Part shown: positions 10,962 through 23,785 of the stretch, one piece after another
Layout: each line of letters starts with the position of its first letter
Numbering within the stretch: the stretch's first letter is position 1
DNA from: Sipunculus nudus
Taxonomy: Eukaryota > Annelida > Sipuncula > Golfingiida > Sipunculidae
Direction of reading: 5' to 3'
NCBI GenBank assembly: GCA_026874595.1
Contig: CM049322.1
Location: forward strand, 35,273,840 to 35,337,839
Length of the DNA: 64,000 bases
Notes under the pieces: generated by a model
Database searches by the model: none
What the model saw: the letters and a program-made list of their open reading frames with translations, nothing else
What the model was told of the DNA's origin: nothing
Translations under genes and position numbers: made by a program

Positions 10962-12008
10962 GAGAAATGAAAGAATTCCTATGCTGGTTCATTGTATAGA
11001 GAAATCGGCTCTAGGACAACTCCCCCGGACAATTACCCCCATACAATTATCCCTCCCCCCGACAATTACCCCTCAGACAATTAACTTCAGAAATCTTCCC
11101 CCGTACAACTCTCCCAGGACAATTAACCCCCCCCCCCCCCCAAGACAATTACCCCCGGACAATTACCCCAATGGTTTAGAATAAACACTTTGAACTAGTA
11201 GTTGGATTTTAAAATAATATAATGGGAGATAAATTAACATGTTGCTTCATTTGTGTATTTCAACCGTGGCTTATAAAAAATTTGTTTACTACCTATAAGA
11301 AAAAATAAAGAATAAAACAGATGGTATTAAATATATTTTAAAACAAACAGATTGCAAATTTTTAACTAAAGATAAAACCATTACATTAAATGTTCATAAC
11401 ATGGCCAAGATAGAGGCAATGCAACTCAGATAATCCAATATATCCATAAACTATAAGTTCTAGTTCACCGAAGGCAGTCTTTATCTAGATATGTTACATT
11501 ATCTAACACTAATTAGACTTGCTATTAAATCTCTTTATATACATAACAAGCATCATTACAATAACAAGCACATCATGATAACATGATACATCATTCAGTT
11601 CCTTTTTCAGTTTAAACCATTTTCTACATTTAACACCTTTCATGCTATACATTTAAAGGAACTTTATTTATTTTTGTTAAATGTAAACATTAATCAGTAC
11701 AGTCATATGTATGTAATAAGCTATGGCAGGGGGTAATTTTCCCGGGGGGGGGGGGTAATTGTCTTGGGGATGATTGACCGGGGACAAGTGTTTTATTGGG
11801 GGGGGGGGGGGGGGTTAGAGTTATTGTCCGGGGGGGGGGGGGTAGTTGTGCTGTTGCCAGAGATATGGAACATAAATTCACAGAAAAGTCGGTCCAATGT
11901 CGATGGGATCGATAGGTACGATTTCCCTTGGCAGTGAACCGACTTGTCTGTGTATTTATGTTCCATTTCTCTATACATTTGATCAGCATGGCAATTCTTA
12001 CACCTCTC
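10962..12008. mobile_element. Foldback element with inverted G/C-rich minisatellite arms
   Basis: The left arm (10962-11168) and the right arm (11728-12008) are inverted. Outer parts share ATTTCTCTATACA and CAGCAT.G.AATTCTT. Inner parts are arrays of a unit of about 14 bp, GGACAATTACCCCC on the left and GGGGGTAATTGTC on the right. About 560 bp of plain AT-rich DNA lies between. No coding capacity was seen. Confidence 0.65.
11867..11964. repeat. 27-bp-stem hairpin inside the right foldback arm
   Basis: GGAACATAAATTCACAGAAA at 11867 pairs with TTTCTCTG-like sequence ending TTTATGTTCC at 11964. About 24 of 27 positions match, with a 44-nt loop. The left arm lacks this block, so it may be a small insertion. 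Confidence 0.7.
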
Positions 12009-12102
12009 AATGTAACTCTCTCTCTCTCTTTCTCTCTCTCTATATATATGTGTGTGTGTTTTGTATATGAGTGTAAATATATTTCGCCATCTCTTTATTT
12101 TG

Positions 12103-12103
<1 letters not shown>

Positions 12104-12136
<33 letters not shown>

Positions 12137-12172
12137 AGGATCTAAATTAAAGGCTGAACAAAGAGGAAGAAC

Positions 12173-12257
<85 letters not shown>
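12104..12257. repeat. Two (AT)n tracts around a duplicated 41-bp segment
   Basis: AT runs lie at 12104-12134 and 12176-12257. Between them is 12138-12178, a 41-bp sequence repeated at 12542-12582 with one mismatch. Confidence 0.9.
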
Positions 12258-12259
<2 letters not shown>

Positions 12260-12541
12260 AACAGATTATCACTCAACCTAAGTTAATTCCTTCAATTTTA
12301 TGTCATCCAAAGTAGATGCTGTTAAGGCCTCATATGTAATATTTCAGCTTGGAAGATGGTGCCTGAAGTCAACACCTAACAGATAGACAATTTTACTCTG
12401 CTAGCCAGATTGGTATACGAACTCGAATGCATCAGGATTGTCTTCACCGTTGCGTATTATAATTAAAAGAACACGATACTAAGTGTATATCATCTCGGGT
12501 GTGTAACAACACTGCTGGTTGTGTTGATATAAAGACAGCAG

Positions 12542-12582
12542 GGATATAAATTAAAGGCTGAACAAAGAGGAAGAACTGCATA
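12542..12582. repeat. Second copy of the 41-bp direct repeat
   Basis: The core TAAATTAAAGGCTGAACAAA continues identically for 36 bp to match 12143-12178. The copies are 404 bp apart. Confidence 0.9.
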
Positions 12583-13828
12583 AGCAGATTCAGCTTTTGT
12601 CCTGTGTAAAACGAATTGTTTATCGACCTGTTAAGCTTTAGTTTCAGGTACATAAGATGATTATTGTTTATTTATTACAACGAGTTGGCCGGGTTATCAG
12701 AAGGTTAGTTATACATTAACTGTACGTGACGGCTGACGCGGTAAACCCTTTGTGCAACAAATGCGCAGTAATGGTGTGCTTGTTTGTAACGTTTCTCAAA
12801 ACATCTTCTAAAAGGTAAGCATAACTAAACGGTTTTTTTATCATAACTGTAGTTATATGTAACAATATTGAGGATTTTACTGGTCTTAAGATGCGTAGAA
12901 TGATGTGTTCTAGTAAGCTGTAGAGCTACATTCTCACATTCATAACCAACTATAAAACAGTGTCAATTTTAAGCACTTAGGATAAAACACGGCTTCTTTG
13001 TATGTGTATGTATTTCGATCTCATACAACTGAATAAAGGCTAATGTTATACAATAAAGGCTCATGTTATATGATATGGATACGTTAAAACAGATCTCTCT
13101 CTCTCTCTCTTTCTCTCTCTTGTATGATGCTGTATCGTCATTTTGCCATTGTCCCGTCTAGTGGCTTCCTACTACAGGCTACAAATCTTTTCCCTTTATT
13201 CTCTTTATAACTTTATTCCCTTGGGAAGTCAGAATGTTTTCCATTTAGATCTAAAAAATGATCGTTATACCCAATGAAGATCACAATATTAATATTATAG
13301 TTTTCTTAAAAACAAGTCACCATAAAATCCCCACTTAGCCCTATGAAGAAACATAATGTTGTTTCTCATGTTTTGGATAGAGCACAAATGTTTATACACA
13401 GATGGGTTTGTTTTTATATAAAGAGAAAGGGGAAAATATGATTATATGCTGGAATGTAAATATGTTGATTTCAGTGATATCAGCCTAAAGATACCTGCAG
13501 CAATGCTGACTGGCCCTTTGCTATCTGACAAACGGTGACACACACAGTCACACACAACACTGTAGGTAAGATTACCGTTCCTACCTTACTGATATATCAG
13601 TTCTCAAATTTACTGCTCGTTCTCAGAGGGGAAACATTGACAGTGACAAATGTTTTTTCTAAGATTAAAAATATTATTTTTATTTGGTGTCAAATTTTTG
13701 TCCTGTAGTTATGATATCGTCATTAAATACACTTATAACGGTAAAATAATATAAGATGATTTACGGAGCAATTGTTTGTGTCAGTCACATGCGCCATTAA
13801 TATCTGTAGATAAAAGAATGTATACATT

Positions 13829-13914
13829 ATATAGGGACTTAGACCTTATATTTTCAGATTATGGTTCCAGGAATTGATTTGTGGTCAAATAGGACCTAAG
13901 TGTGTAATCGTATC

Positions 13915-13952
<38 letters not shown>

Positions 13953-13964
13953 ATGGCAGGTCAT
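13829..13964. repeat. Dispersed repeat copy 1 with embedded (CA)n(TA)n
   Basis: Shares TTATATTTTCAGATTATGG, TGGTCAAATAGGACC and GCAGGTCAT with 14170-14302, in the same order. A microsatellite lies at the same place in both copies. Confidence 0.75.
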
Positions 13965-14169
13965 AGGTGAAGTCTTATACTTTTTTATAAGTAGTAAATG
14001 ATGAGTCATGACGCTCAGCTGATTGCGATAACTGTATGGCTTAATTTGTGAGGGGTCTGGAATTTAACAGGGCATTGAAATTCATGGAAATATGTTTTCC
14101 GGACCATGATAAATAACAAAGTCTGCTTGGTAGCTTTATTAGATAAAAAAAATGTTCACTGTCAACCTA

Positions 14170-14302
14170 ATATAGGAACTAAGAGCTTATATTTTCAGAT
14201 TATGGTTCAATGAATCGTTTTTTGGTCAAATAGGACCCAATTGCTTAAACGTAATCATATTATATATATATATATATATATAAATATAAAATTGCAGGTC
14301 AT
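14170..14302. repeat. Dispersed repeat copy 2 with embedded (AT)n
   Basis: Direct repeat of 13829-13964, diverged. The microsatellite expanded differently (AT only). Confidence 0.75.
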
Positions 14303-16580
14303 ATTAGATTTCTAATAGGTTCGTCCCTTATAGATCTATCATAATAGGAAATTTGACGACAATACATGCAATACGAAATCTAAAATAAAGAAAATGCGAA
14401 TCACGTGAAATCACTTTTCCACATCTGATGTTAAATAGATATACATGAAAGTTAAATATTTATACAAATGAATGAAATTTTAGTCTGAGCTCATTAAGTG
14501 GATATCCATAATTAAATGAATATGGAGGTGTCATTTTCATTCTTCAACCTGTATTACTGACACCGAGATACTCACTAAGATAAAATGGTATATGCATCAA
14601 ACAATCTGTTATAACATAATCCCAGGTTTGTGAAACGAAAGACAGTGAAATGGATTATTGCCATCATTTTCTTTAAAGAAGCCTTTAAAACGCATCATAA
14701 GCCAATAAGGCTTAGTAACAATCATAGGATGATATAACCATATTATCGCATTTAGTCATACATTTGACTGTATTAAAATTGTAAAAAGCAGCTGAAACAG
14801 TGAATGCGTGTTCTTAGTATGAGAAATGCCCACCAGGTGACACTAGTTGGCCAGCACGGGAAAAAAGACCAGTAATTACAATTTAAATTCCAACAATCAA
14901 CACGATTGTGTTACAATGGCTATCTTTATAGCACAGGTTTTTATATGAGCTTACTCTTCTTTCACTTCGTTTGAACAGTCTTGGTAGAACCGAGGCCAAA
15001 GAATGTAAGCATTAGATTGAAGTGTTTCAGTCAGGGTAACCAACACTAAGCACATTATGAATATGGATTTGTTGTTAAGTCGATGGAAGTAATAGTATAT
15101 AACGATCTTCCTCTTCAGAATCGCCCTTAACAACAATTTCATCCTTAAATTAACCGAATCATAGGGTAGGAAGATCTGATGTTACAGCTGCTTGCTCCTC
15201 AATCACATTTACTTTGTCAAACTATTTCTATTGATCGGCAGATCTGTATCATGAAGAGAATAAATGCTCGTTGTCTTCCTGGCTAATAAAAACTGATAGG
15301 CAGAGTTTTGTGCCTTTTCATAGGCATGTACCTGTAATACTTTCATAGGAACCAGCTGAGCTGTGGCTTATATTATACATACAACATGTGTCGACAAGGC
15401 GACTTTGCATGCAGCAGTGATAAACCGATGGCCTTTTATGTTTTCTCGTTATATATCTCTATGAATTGGACACGCAGGTCCATTCAACTATCTCATGAAA
15501 CTCTTCTGGAAACCAAGTTCAGAAGAACATTTTCCTCTACTAGAACAAAATAAACCTGATGCATATACGATGTTTGGCTATAATTTCTCATGTAGTTGGT
15601 TTGTAACCACTATAGCTAGTCTCTTGTATGATGATCAATCAATGCAGCCTAGACACTACCTATAACGCATCCGGAATTTAACCTGTCCCGTATATGATGA
15701 CATTAACCTACATGCCAGAACCTCTTTTGGAATGTGTGACCTCTCTACCCATCTGCTTTGACAATGGAGGAATATTCACTTCCTTGGTCGTCATGAATTT
15801 TCCTAGCCTTCCTAGTGTAGTAGGAGGGCCCATCTATGGAACCACACACCTGCACCAAAATATATACATCATACATCTATTTCATCCTTAGGTCCTACTG
15901 TTATACCCGCAATCACCCCCTTCTCTAAATTCTGGGTTAGAACTAAATGTAAGCTACCAGTAATGATAAATATATATACTTTATTTATTTTACATGGATT
16001 GTAAACCAACCAACTATTATAACTAATACGAGGCATTCTCCATGGTTCATATGGAGGCGTTTGTCTTAAGGTGTTGATAAAATAATTGACATTTCGCTCC
16101 GCTGATGGGCCTACCCTGTAACGCAGACATAACTTTAGACAATAGGGAGAACTGTAAACAAAGGTTTACATCTTAGTCGCAATTATACATCGTGATACAG
16201 AGACTGTACACTATACAATAATTGTATACTATACAATAATTATATATTTCTAATTCAACACAATATATTTTTCTCTCATCATATATATGTGAATATATAT
16301 GACTGCATGTTAAACAAAAAAATGCAAGAACAAATTAAATTAGGTGGCATCAAGAGTCTTATGCGACGTACAAGCTTCAGCGTGCATTTTTTCACGATTA
16401 TAAGAAATGATGAATTTTTTTTTCTCAAGATGAATCAGGATAGTTAAAGTTAATCCTTGTAACTGTTGTTTGGAAAATTTTTTTTGTGTGTGAAGTTTTA
16501 TTAAAGGTAATCCAATTATATTGAAATGTTTCTGACTGAAATCTTCTATTTCAGTTTTGTGATCTGATGCAAAATATAAA

Positions 16581-16616
<36 letters not shown>

Positions 16617-17889
16617 AATTTTCAAAATTACTATTGAACGCATTATTTTTCTCTTAAGTGGGTGTCATCATTTTCTATCAAAGTAAAGACTAGACCCAAG
16701 ATCAGTATGTTTGAAAAATCAAAGGTCAATTCGTGCTTTCCTTATTAGAAATTCATTTTAAAAAATGTTAAAAATGAATTGGCCTATAACCCAAGTGGAC
16801 CATTCATTGCAAAAAAAATTGCAACTCTTGGTAAATATTGAAAAGAGAGCCTTGATTTTTTATTCAAATTTCATTTTAATAATCTTTTAAAAATCTTTTG
16901 AAAAAAATTGAATAGGTGAAAGTAAACTGCATGTGAAGTATTTTCTATTTGCCATACTCAATTGACAATAACTTAAAAAGTAGAACACATATAAAAAAAA
17001 GGAAGCTCAAAGAATCATATCGCTCATCTGATCAGCATTAAATGATCGTATAATTCCAAACCCCTCTAAGAGAAGGACAAAATGACGATGACGTGCAGAA
17101 CGGAAGAATTCTGATAAAAGAAACTGAAAAGATATTTTGAAAAATTACAATGATGCTCTTAAGAGTTCAGGACATTCCTAAAGATAAGATCTGATTGACA
17201 TTTATCTTTACATGGTGTAATGGATGTGAATAAAGGTTTGAATGAGTAATAATAATTACGACTCAGTCAAAACCAGATTTCTGCCTGGCACAAATTGCTA
17301 TTTCAATGAGTATTTATTTCCAAATCGTGATAAAAATGAAACAAAATCCAGTTTAAGCCAACGACCTAATGCCAAAGATGAATTTATCAAAGATCAAAGT
17401 TTAATTTATCTAATCATCTATTCTTTATGATTTTGTACTAAATATGAAGATGCATTATTACTAGCAGGGTTCCAAAATTCTTTTTACATTTATGACGGGA
17501 ATACTTGTTTAAATGCGGCCCATTATTTCTTGTATAGAAATCAAGGCAAAGCATTTATTTACAACCCTGGACACAAAGAAAGACGTGACTTATAACGTGT
17601 TTCATATCATATTTCTATCTTGTATATAAATTCCGGTGCCCTATATTCATTCAAGAAGAATCAATTAACATCTGATGGGATGTTTAACCAGAATATTCTT
17701 GGTCTGGTTGATATCATTTGTGCCCTGGCAATAAACATAGCAAAAACAGCTTTCTTTATTAACCAACTGGCTCCAACATTACTAACCCACAAAATGAATT
17801 TACATAATTGATACATCAGTCCCTTTTACTTTTCAATGATATGTATTTGGGTAATTTGAGGTGAATATGTTGAACATTAAATAAGTTAG
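14303..17889. other. Gene-free AT-rich sequence
   Basis: Short open frames only, none with recognisable domains or splice context. A (TA)n(GT)n microsatellite lies at 16579-16616. Confidence 0.5.
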
Positions 17890-18290
17890 CGTCATTTAAG
17901 TGACCTCCTCTCCTTATCTGTGACATTACGGATGTCCCTTTCTACTAATATGTCATTCTTTAGATGCGATATACCAAATACGCCCTCACTTTTGACACTG
18001 GCGTCACGCAGATTCTTAAACTAAAGCCCCATACGAAGATTTTCATACTAATCATCCTTTGTATATATTTTTGTGCCACCAACTCCTTTTCAAAGGTCTC
18101 CTACAGCACTACTCAGTCTTATCTTGTATGACCGAGGGAAAGTCAGGCGGCCAGGAACCATCAGATTTTTAATATAACGATTCCTCTTTGTTAAGTCATC
18201 CATCGCCATGAAACGATCACATAGGTTAAGTACATTCATGTGTGTAATGCGTTTCCACCGAGCCCTCTCTCAGTTCCCGCAATACAATAG
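17890..18290 (-). pseudogene. Possible decayed protein-coding fragment
   Basis: Minus-strand reading gives MNVLNLCDRFMAMDDLTKRN and MVPGRLTFPRSYKIRLSS. After stops and a frame change, HLKNDILVERDIRNVTDKER follows. The composition looks like real protein rather than random AT-rich translation, but I do not recognise a family. A decayed transposon or retrocopy is possible. Confidence 0.25.
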
Positions 18291-20008
18291 GTTGCAAATA
18301 TAAAAATATCTTTTTATTACCTTTTATACAAAGCTAGGGGAATTGCATGGAAGGTTAATATGGTCCGTTTCTTTTCAACAAAATCTTAATAGGCGTCTTT
18401 CCCGGTAAAAAAATCAAAAGAAACAAACTTTGTCCTTTGCTTAAACTTATTCTAAGAGGATTAGCTTTGACTGGCGATGTTAGAAACAGCCACTGGAAGA
18501 ATTCATGTAAAATGTAAAATCGTCATGACCAGAGTCATATGCAGGATTTTAAGTTAAACGTTGCCGGGGGCATTAAAACGCCTTTTAGACATGTTTGCCC
18601 TGACTAATACGTACAGTAATTTAAATATTTTGCATTATTTATTAGATTGCCATGAAAAACATAATTCACTTAGCAGGCTAATCCGGCTAGCTTGCTAAAT
18701 ATAGGTTTATGAATGGTATGCCCCGGGATGCATATGGTAGATATGGCATTTTTACACATTTCACGACCTCTTGTAGGGCACCACATGTTGGAAAAAGTTG
18801 ATTCCATTTAGATATAAAGGGAAACAAAGGTTTGGAGTTATTCTTATACAAAAAAAAATATTTTTTTGATGCATCTGCCCACTTGCAGGTCGAAATATTG
18901 GTGAGGGTCTATAGCCCCTCCAACCTCGACATGTCCCCGCCCCTGTATCACTAAACGGTGAGTCCGCAGTGTTTAAACACTATAGAATACGAAATAAGCC
19001 AGCTGGTGCAAATCTCCCAGTTTCGATTGCCGCTTTTATCTATGATGGACACCAACACCTTGGTACAATTTGTCTGAATGTGAAGTCCACGTCTAATATT
19101 TAGAACTTTTGTATGCTTAATATCTGAGGTAGCAAAACATGTCCTTGTCCCATAAATTGAATCTTATAGGTCACAGTGACCTAATTCATGGTCTCCCATT
19201 ATAACCTGACTTGATGTAACCTTGGTCTAACAACTATGATTTGTGCCCTGCAACAGGATTCACAAATGGCAGCCATCGGCCAAAAATAAATACAGTAAAA
19301 TATGTAAAAATAGAACTAGGAATTTTTAGCATCCAGATTCCATAGTATCCCTTTACATTTGGGCATATCCTCTTTTAAATAGGCCAAAATCTTTGTTACA
19401 TGTAATGTTACAGATTTCAGCATGAAAATCAAGGTTGTCAGCTTTTATTCTCCGACGTTGAAACAAAAAACTTTTCAACGAGCATACGCACTGCGTGACT
19501 TTGAGCCTGTCATGTGTAGGGTTCGAGTCAACTGACTCTTGGGCCGAGACGAGGATATTATGAGTCTTGAGTGTTCAGATGGCCAATAAATAGTAAGCAG
19601 AATGCAAGTTTACCCTATTGACACAGTATTGTATATATTTGTTAAAAATTGGTTTCTTGATTTTAGTAGTTTAACTTGTGAATATATACACACAGGCGTT
19701 ATGGCATGACAAATTTTACAAGCATTTTCAATAAGTTGCACAGATGTTTCAACAGACCATTTAAAAAATGATAAACATTTCCAAACATTTCTTAGACAAC
19801 AACAAAAGAAATCATAACAAAAACGTTTGTAAAATTTATTATTATTTATACTCACAGCTCTGTCAAAATAATGTATGTTGTTATGGAACCTAATAACAAC
19901 AAATCATGTAGTCGTGACGAGCACAAATTTTGTTACGGAGATAATTAAATCAGATTCTGTAATACTTGGCAGCGTGAAATGTCTAGGGGAATGAATAGAG
20001 AAGTCAGT
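18291..20008. other. Gene-free sequence
   Basis: No recognisable coding, RNA or repeat structure apart from short AT-rich runs. Confidence 0.4.
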
Positions 20009-20727
20009 TGTTTTTTAACAACTAATTATAATTTATTCTTTAAAAATTCTAACATTACAATACACATAATCAATACAATTGCACAGTATAACAACAGTAT
20101 AACAGTAATTCAATACAATTACACAGTATCATAAATAAAGTGAACAGTACCAGAGTGTCCGGATCCTAGGCTCTTCTGGGTACCACCACTGACACAGCTC
20201 AACAAGTCCTTTAAAACATATAATCCAGATGAACAGTTCACGTAAATCTTCTCAGAGAATAATAGTCCGATTCAATTCCGAAATCAATCTGTTGTAATCC
20301 AAAAGTGAAGTTCTGGTAATAGTCAAAAAGGCAAACTGAAGACTTCATAAAATATGTTACAAAGTTCAAAGAATATCTATAAATGCTGCAATTTCCGGAA
20401 AGGTCCACAAACTGACTCAAACTCTTCAGTGTCCGCTGGAATATTTCTCTCTCTCCTCCTTCGGCTCTAAACACAGCCCCTATTTAAACTTTTCACCTCA
20501 AGACCAGAACTTTTCATTTTACGAACAATCCGAAGAACACAACAAGGCGCGCTCAAAGAGCGCAAACAGCCCAGAAAATTCCAGATTAAAAGGAACGCTG
20601 TGTTTCTACACATCACACCCGACACTTGGGCCGGCCCGGCTCGCGCGTCTCCCATGGCAACGGACTATGCCTGCCTAACAGACAGAGGTATCACTCCTGC
20701 GCAGAATAAACCAGGGTCTGCCTAACA
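20009..20727 (-). mobile_element. Possible solo LTR
   Basis: The minus strand would begin TGTTAGGCAGACCC and end AAAAAACA. It holds a CpG-rich stretch (about 20510-20655) followed by a TATA-like TTTAAATAGGGGC, the layout of an LTR promoter. No convincing target duplication was found (CTGA on each side would need slightly different ends), so the ends are uncertain. It could instead be another kind of element. Confidence 0.35.
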
Positions 20728-23199
20728 AGAATCAGAATGTCAACAGCTCACAATGAAAAAGACACCTGTAAATATGTATGATAGAAATATTTAATGATAT
20801 TCTGAGATTCTTATGAATTATTTTTATATGATTGTTTTAAATGTAACACTTAAATGCAATTGAAAAAAAATAACATAATATGTCCCGAATAATTATAAAA
20901 GGAAAAAGAAAATTTAAAAAAGATGCAAAACTTTTTTATAACTATAAAATTTAATTTTTTTAATACTTTTTTTAACATTTTAAGAACAATTGCAAAACTG
21001 TTTTATAATATCAGGGTATTTATGGGACATTTATATTTCACGAATAAAAAGTTCATAAATGTCTTCTCTACTTTTGGGCAGCCTATTAATTTTATCCCCA
21101 CGCAGAATGGATTGTTAGATGTAAACACAACTTTTCTTTATGAACACTGTTTCGTTCAGGTTCTCACGGTCTAGGACACCACCAATTTTAGTAAGCAACC
21201 TGCGTCTGTCCTGATACATGTCAGTTTTACCAAAACAGTCTGTTGATATGTGCACCTTTTTCACTTGTTTTCGCCTGAGAGGAGCACTTTTCACATTACT
21301 AAAGTGGGGTCCAACTATTGGAGATTAATAACAAAACCTAATGAGGGGTCTAAGGGTCGTGAAAAAAGGAAGGGGGGGGCGGTCCATGCCGCCAAATTGG
21401 TCTTAAACCCTTTAGGGGACATAATCTGGAGCGATATTATGCCTATTTTTCACACTATCAGTTCAGTTTCAAATGTGTCCGGCAAAAACATCCCAGCACA
21501 TAGACTCAGTACTTCGCATACGGCTGATTGAAACCTTGTTATTGCTCTGCGTGTTGGAAAACACAGTCCATGTGTGTCTGTTTACCCTTACAAGGCCGCG
21601 TGACCGGAGGTCCGATTGTGAGCCGCAACACGCGATGTTTCAACTAGCGGTATAGTCAGTCAGGGCATAATCTGATTGACACGTGTTCTGGCCCGGGCGT
21701 TGCACGTGCTGTGTTTATGTTGACACCTGTGATCGGGCCTGATTGACTCTTTTCAACACTCGTTTACAATTTCCTGTTAATTCAACATGATTGGGCCCCT
21801 TTGAAAAGGTTGCGGTGGCTGAAAAAAAGGCGGGGGGGGGGGGGGGTCGCCGGACCCCCTGCACCACTCTTGGGTCCGATCCTGCTTCTAACGAGGTATG
21901 CATATTTCCGTTTCTTTGTTCAGGAACAGCTTCCTTTAATAAAGATAATCATTTAATTCATCCTTCATAACTTCCTTACATCAATTAAGTCCTAAAATCA
22001 AATCTATTTCTAACAACAAAAATATATGAAACCAAACAGAGATCTTCGAAAAAGAAGATCAAATAAAAAAATTGAGCCCTACATACCTCATCTCATTTAA
22101 TGACGTCCTTTTTTCCTGTACCTTATGTTATATTGCAACATACTGAATATACTTGGGCCATAGTAGAAAAAGCAGCCCAGGCTTTGTATCATACTTATAA
22201 ATATAAATGAGCTTTCAGGGTAAAAGGCTATTTAAAAACATGCATAGGCAGTATTGACAGATAGTCTGTGATGTCTGCGGAGTCTAGAATAGCCGTCCCC
22301 CGGAGTCCAGAGAGATGCTGCTATCCACCGACCAGAGAGATGCATAGATATTCAAACACCCAATAATAAAAGATAAATTGCCGTTTGTTTTCACAAAATC
22401 CTTCATATTTACCATTTATCCCATGAGTAGAAAAAAACAATATATTTCAGAAATACTCATTTTTTTAAAGAATCTTAACATTGTTTAAAACTATATATAA
22501 AAATGAAATTTCAACATATATGAACGTCTGGCCTTTAAACTTGAATTAAAAATTATTCTTTTGCTAGAAGGTGTTTCTGACATATAGTGGCAATATTGAC
22601 ATTTTATTGTTTGTGTGGCGTCCGTGTTTTGAGTGAAATACCATGTATCTCCTTCTCAATTACCGTGGTTACCAGTTTCTGGCGCCATCTTCCAGCAGGC
22701 CCATAGACAGGTCATAAGCCAAAATATTTTTGAAAGGTGATATGGCAAATGTTAATGGATAATTTATCCATGATGCCAAAATGTGGAGGACTATCACGTA
22801 AGGACACATCCTGTGCCCCACTTATTTCACGTCCCTGTTTCTCATCGAATTCAACTTGGTAGAATGCCCGTGAGACAGACGACATCAGGAGAAACGGAAA
22901 CATTACAGCACTGTGCATTTATGCAGAGTGGTACCCATGGATTAACTCTGTATCTTATCCAATTGTCTTTCAAAATTTGTAATGGACTTAACACACGAAG
23001 AACCAACATATGATTGTAGACAAAATATGACAATATCTTTCCAAGCAATGAAGCTTTTACAGTATCAGCATCTTCTTCATAAATAATATGAGAATATCCC
23101 CATTTAATACAGGCTTTCAAGATACCCTCGACTGTGCTGAGTGCTTTGTCTTATTTTTTTCGCTAAATGGAACTGTTTAGTTTTCTTTTTCTGTTTTAG
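20728..23199. other. Gap between the LTR-like element and the GTPase gene
   Basis: Mostly AT-rich. At about 21310-21410 and 21800-21895 there are GGGG-rich fragments related to the small TIR element at 48175-48373 (GGACCCCCTG followed by a CTGCTTCT end). No promoter could be identified for the gene that begins near 23.2 kb. Confidence 0.4.
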
Positions 23200-23232
23200 A
23201 TGAATGACAAGAATGCCATATGGCCACACCAG
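23200..23232 (+). CDS. Candidate first coding exon of the GTPase gene
   Basis: Acceptor CTGTTTTAG precedes ATG at 23200. The 11 codons ([11 protein letters not shown]) end at CAG|GTAAAT in phase 0. It could carry the start codon after a 5' UTR exon. It fits the next exon only if that exon starts in phase 0, which I could not confirm. Confidence 0.45.
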
Positions 23233-23718
23233 GTAAATGGTATAATTGTTTTAAACGTAATGTGTGGTGAGAATATTTGAGAGCATATTCCATTATAGTC
23301 TATTTATTAATATATACCTGTGTGTGTGTGTTATTCATTTTCCTTCACTTTCAAATTGATGCTTTAACGATTGAAGACACTGGAAGACCTCTACAAATTG
23401 TGTGCTTTAGAGACAACAGAATCCATCTTAACAAGGAAGAACTCGCATTAATACTAGACAGGGATGATGTAAAACATTTTCCAGTTGCCATACTCTCAAT
23501 GGCTGGAGTGTTTCGGACGGGGAAATCTTTCCTGTTGAATTTCTTGTTACGCTATCTGGTGAGCAGTTTGTAATTTTGTAAATTTTACTCAAGCTGACCC
23601 TGCAGTAAACTTTCCGCATGGTAAGGTAATTATCTTAATTTAAAATAACATTTATGATTTGTTGAAATACCTTCGTATTGTAAATTATTGAAAATAAAGC
23701 AATTACACTATCCGCGTG

Positions 23719-23785
<67 letters not shown>

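Noticed and set aside
12104-12257. Possible CRISPR-like or RNA structure in AT arrays
   Set aside because: They are plain dinucleotide microsatellites in a eukaryotic sequence.
23277-23352. Hydrophobic N-terminal extension upstream of the GTPase domain
   Set aside because: The frame is open and hydrophobic ([18 protein letters not shown]) but is GT/T-rich intronic-looking sequence with no suitable acceptor, so a membrane anchor here is not supported.
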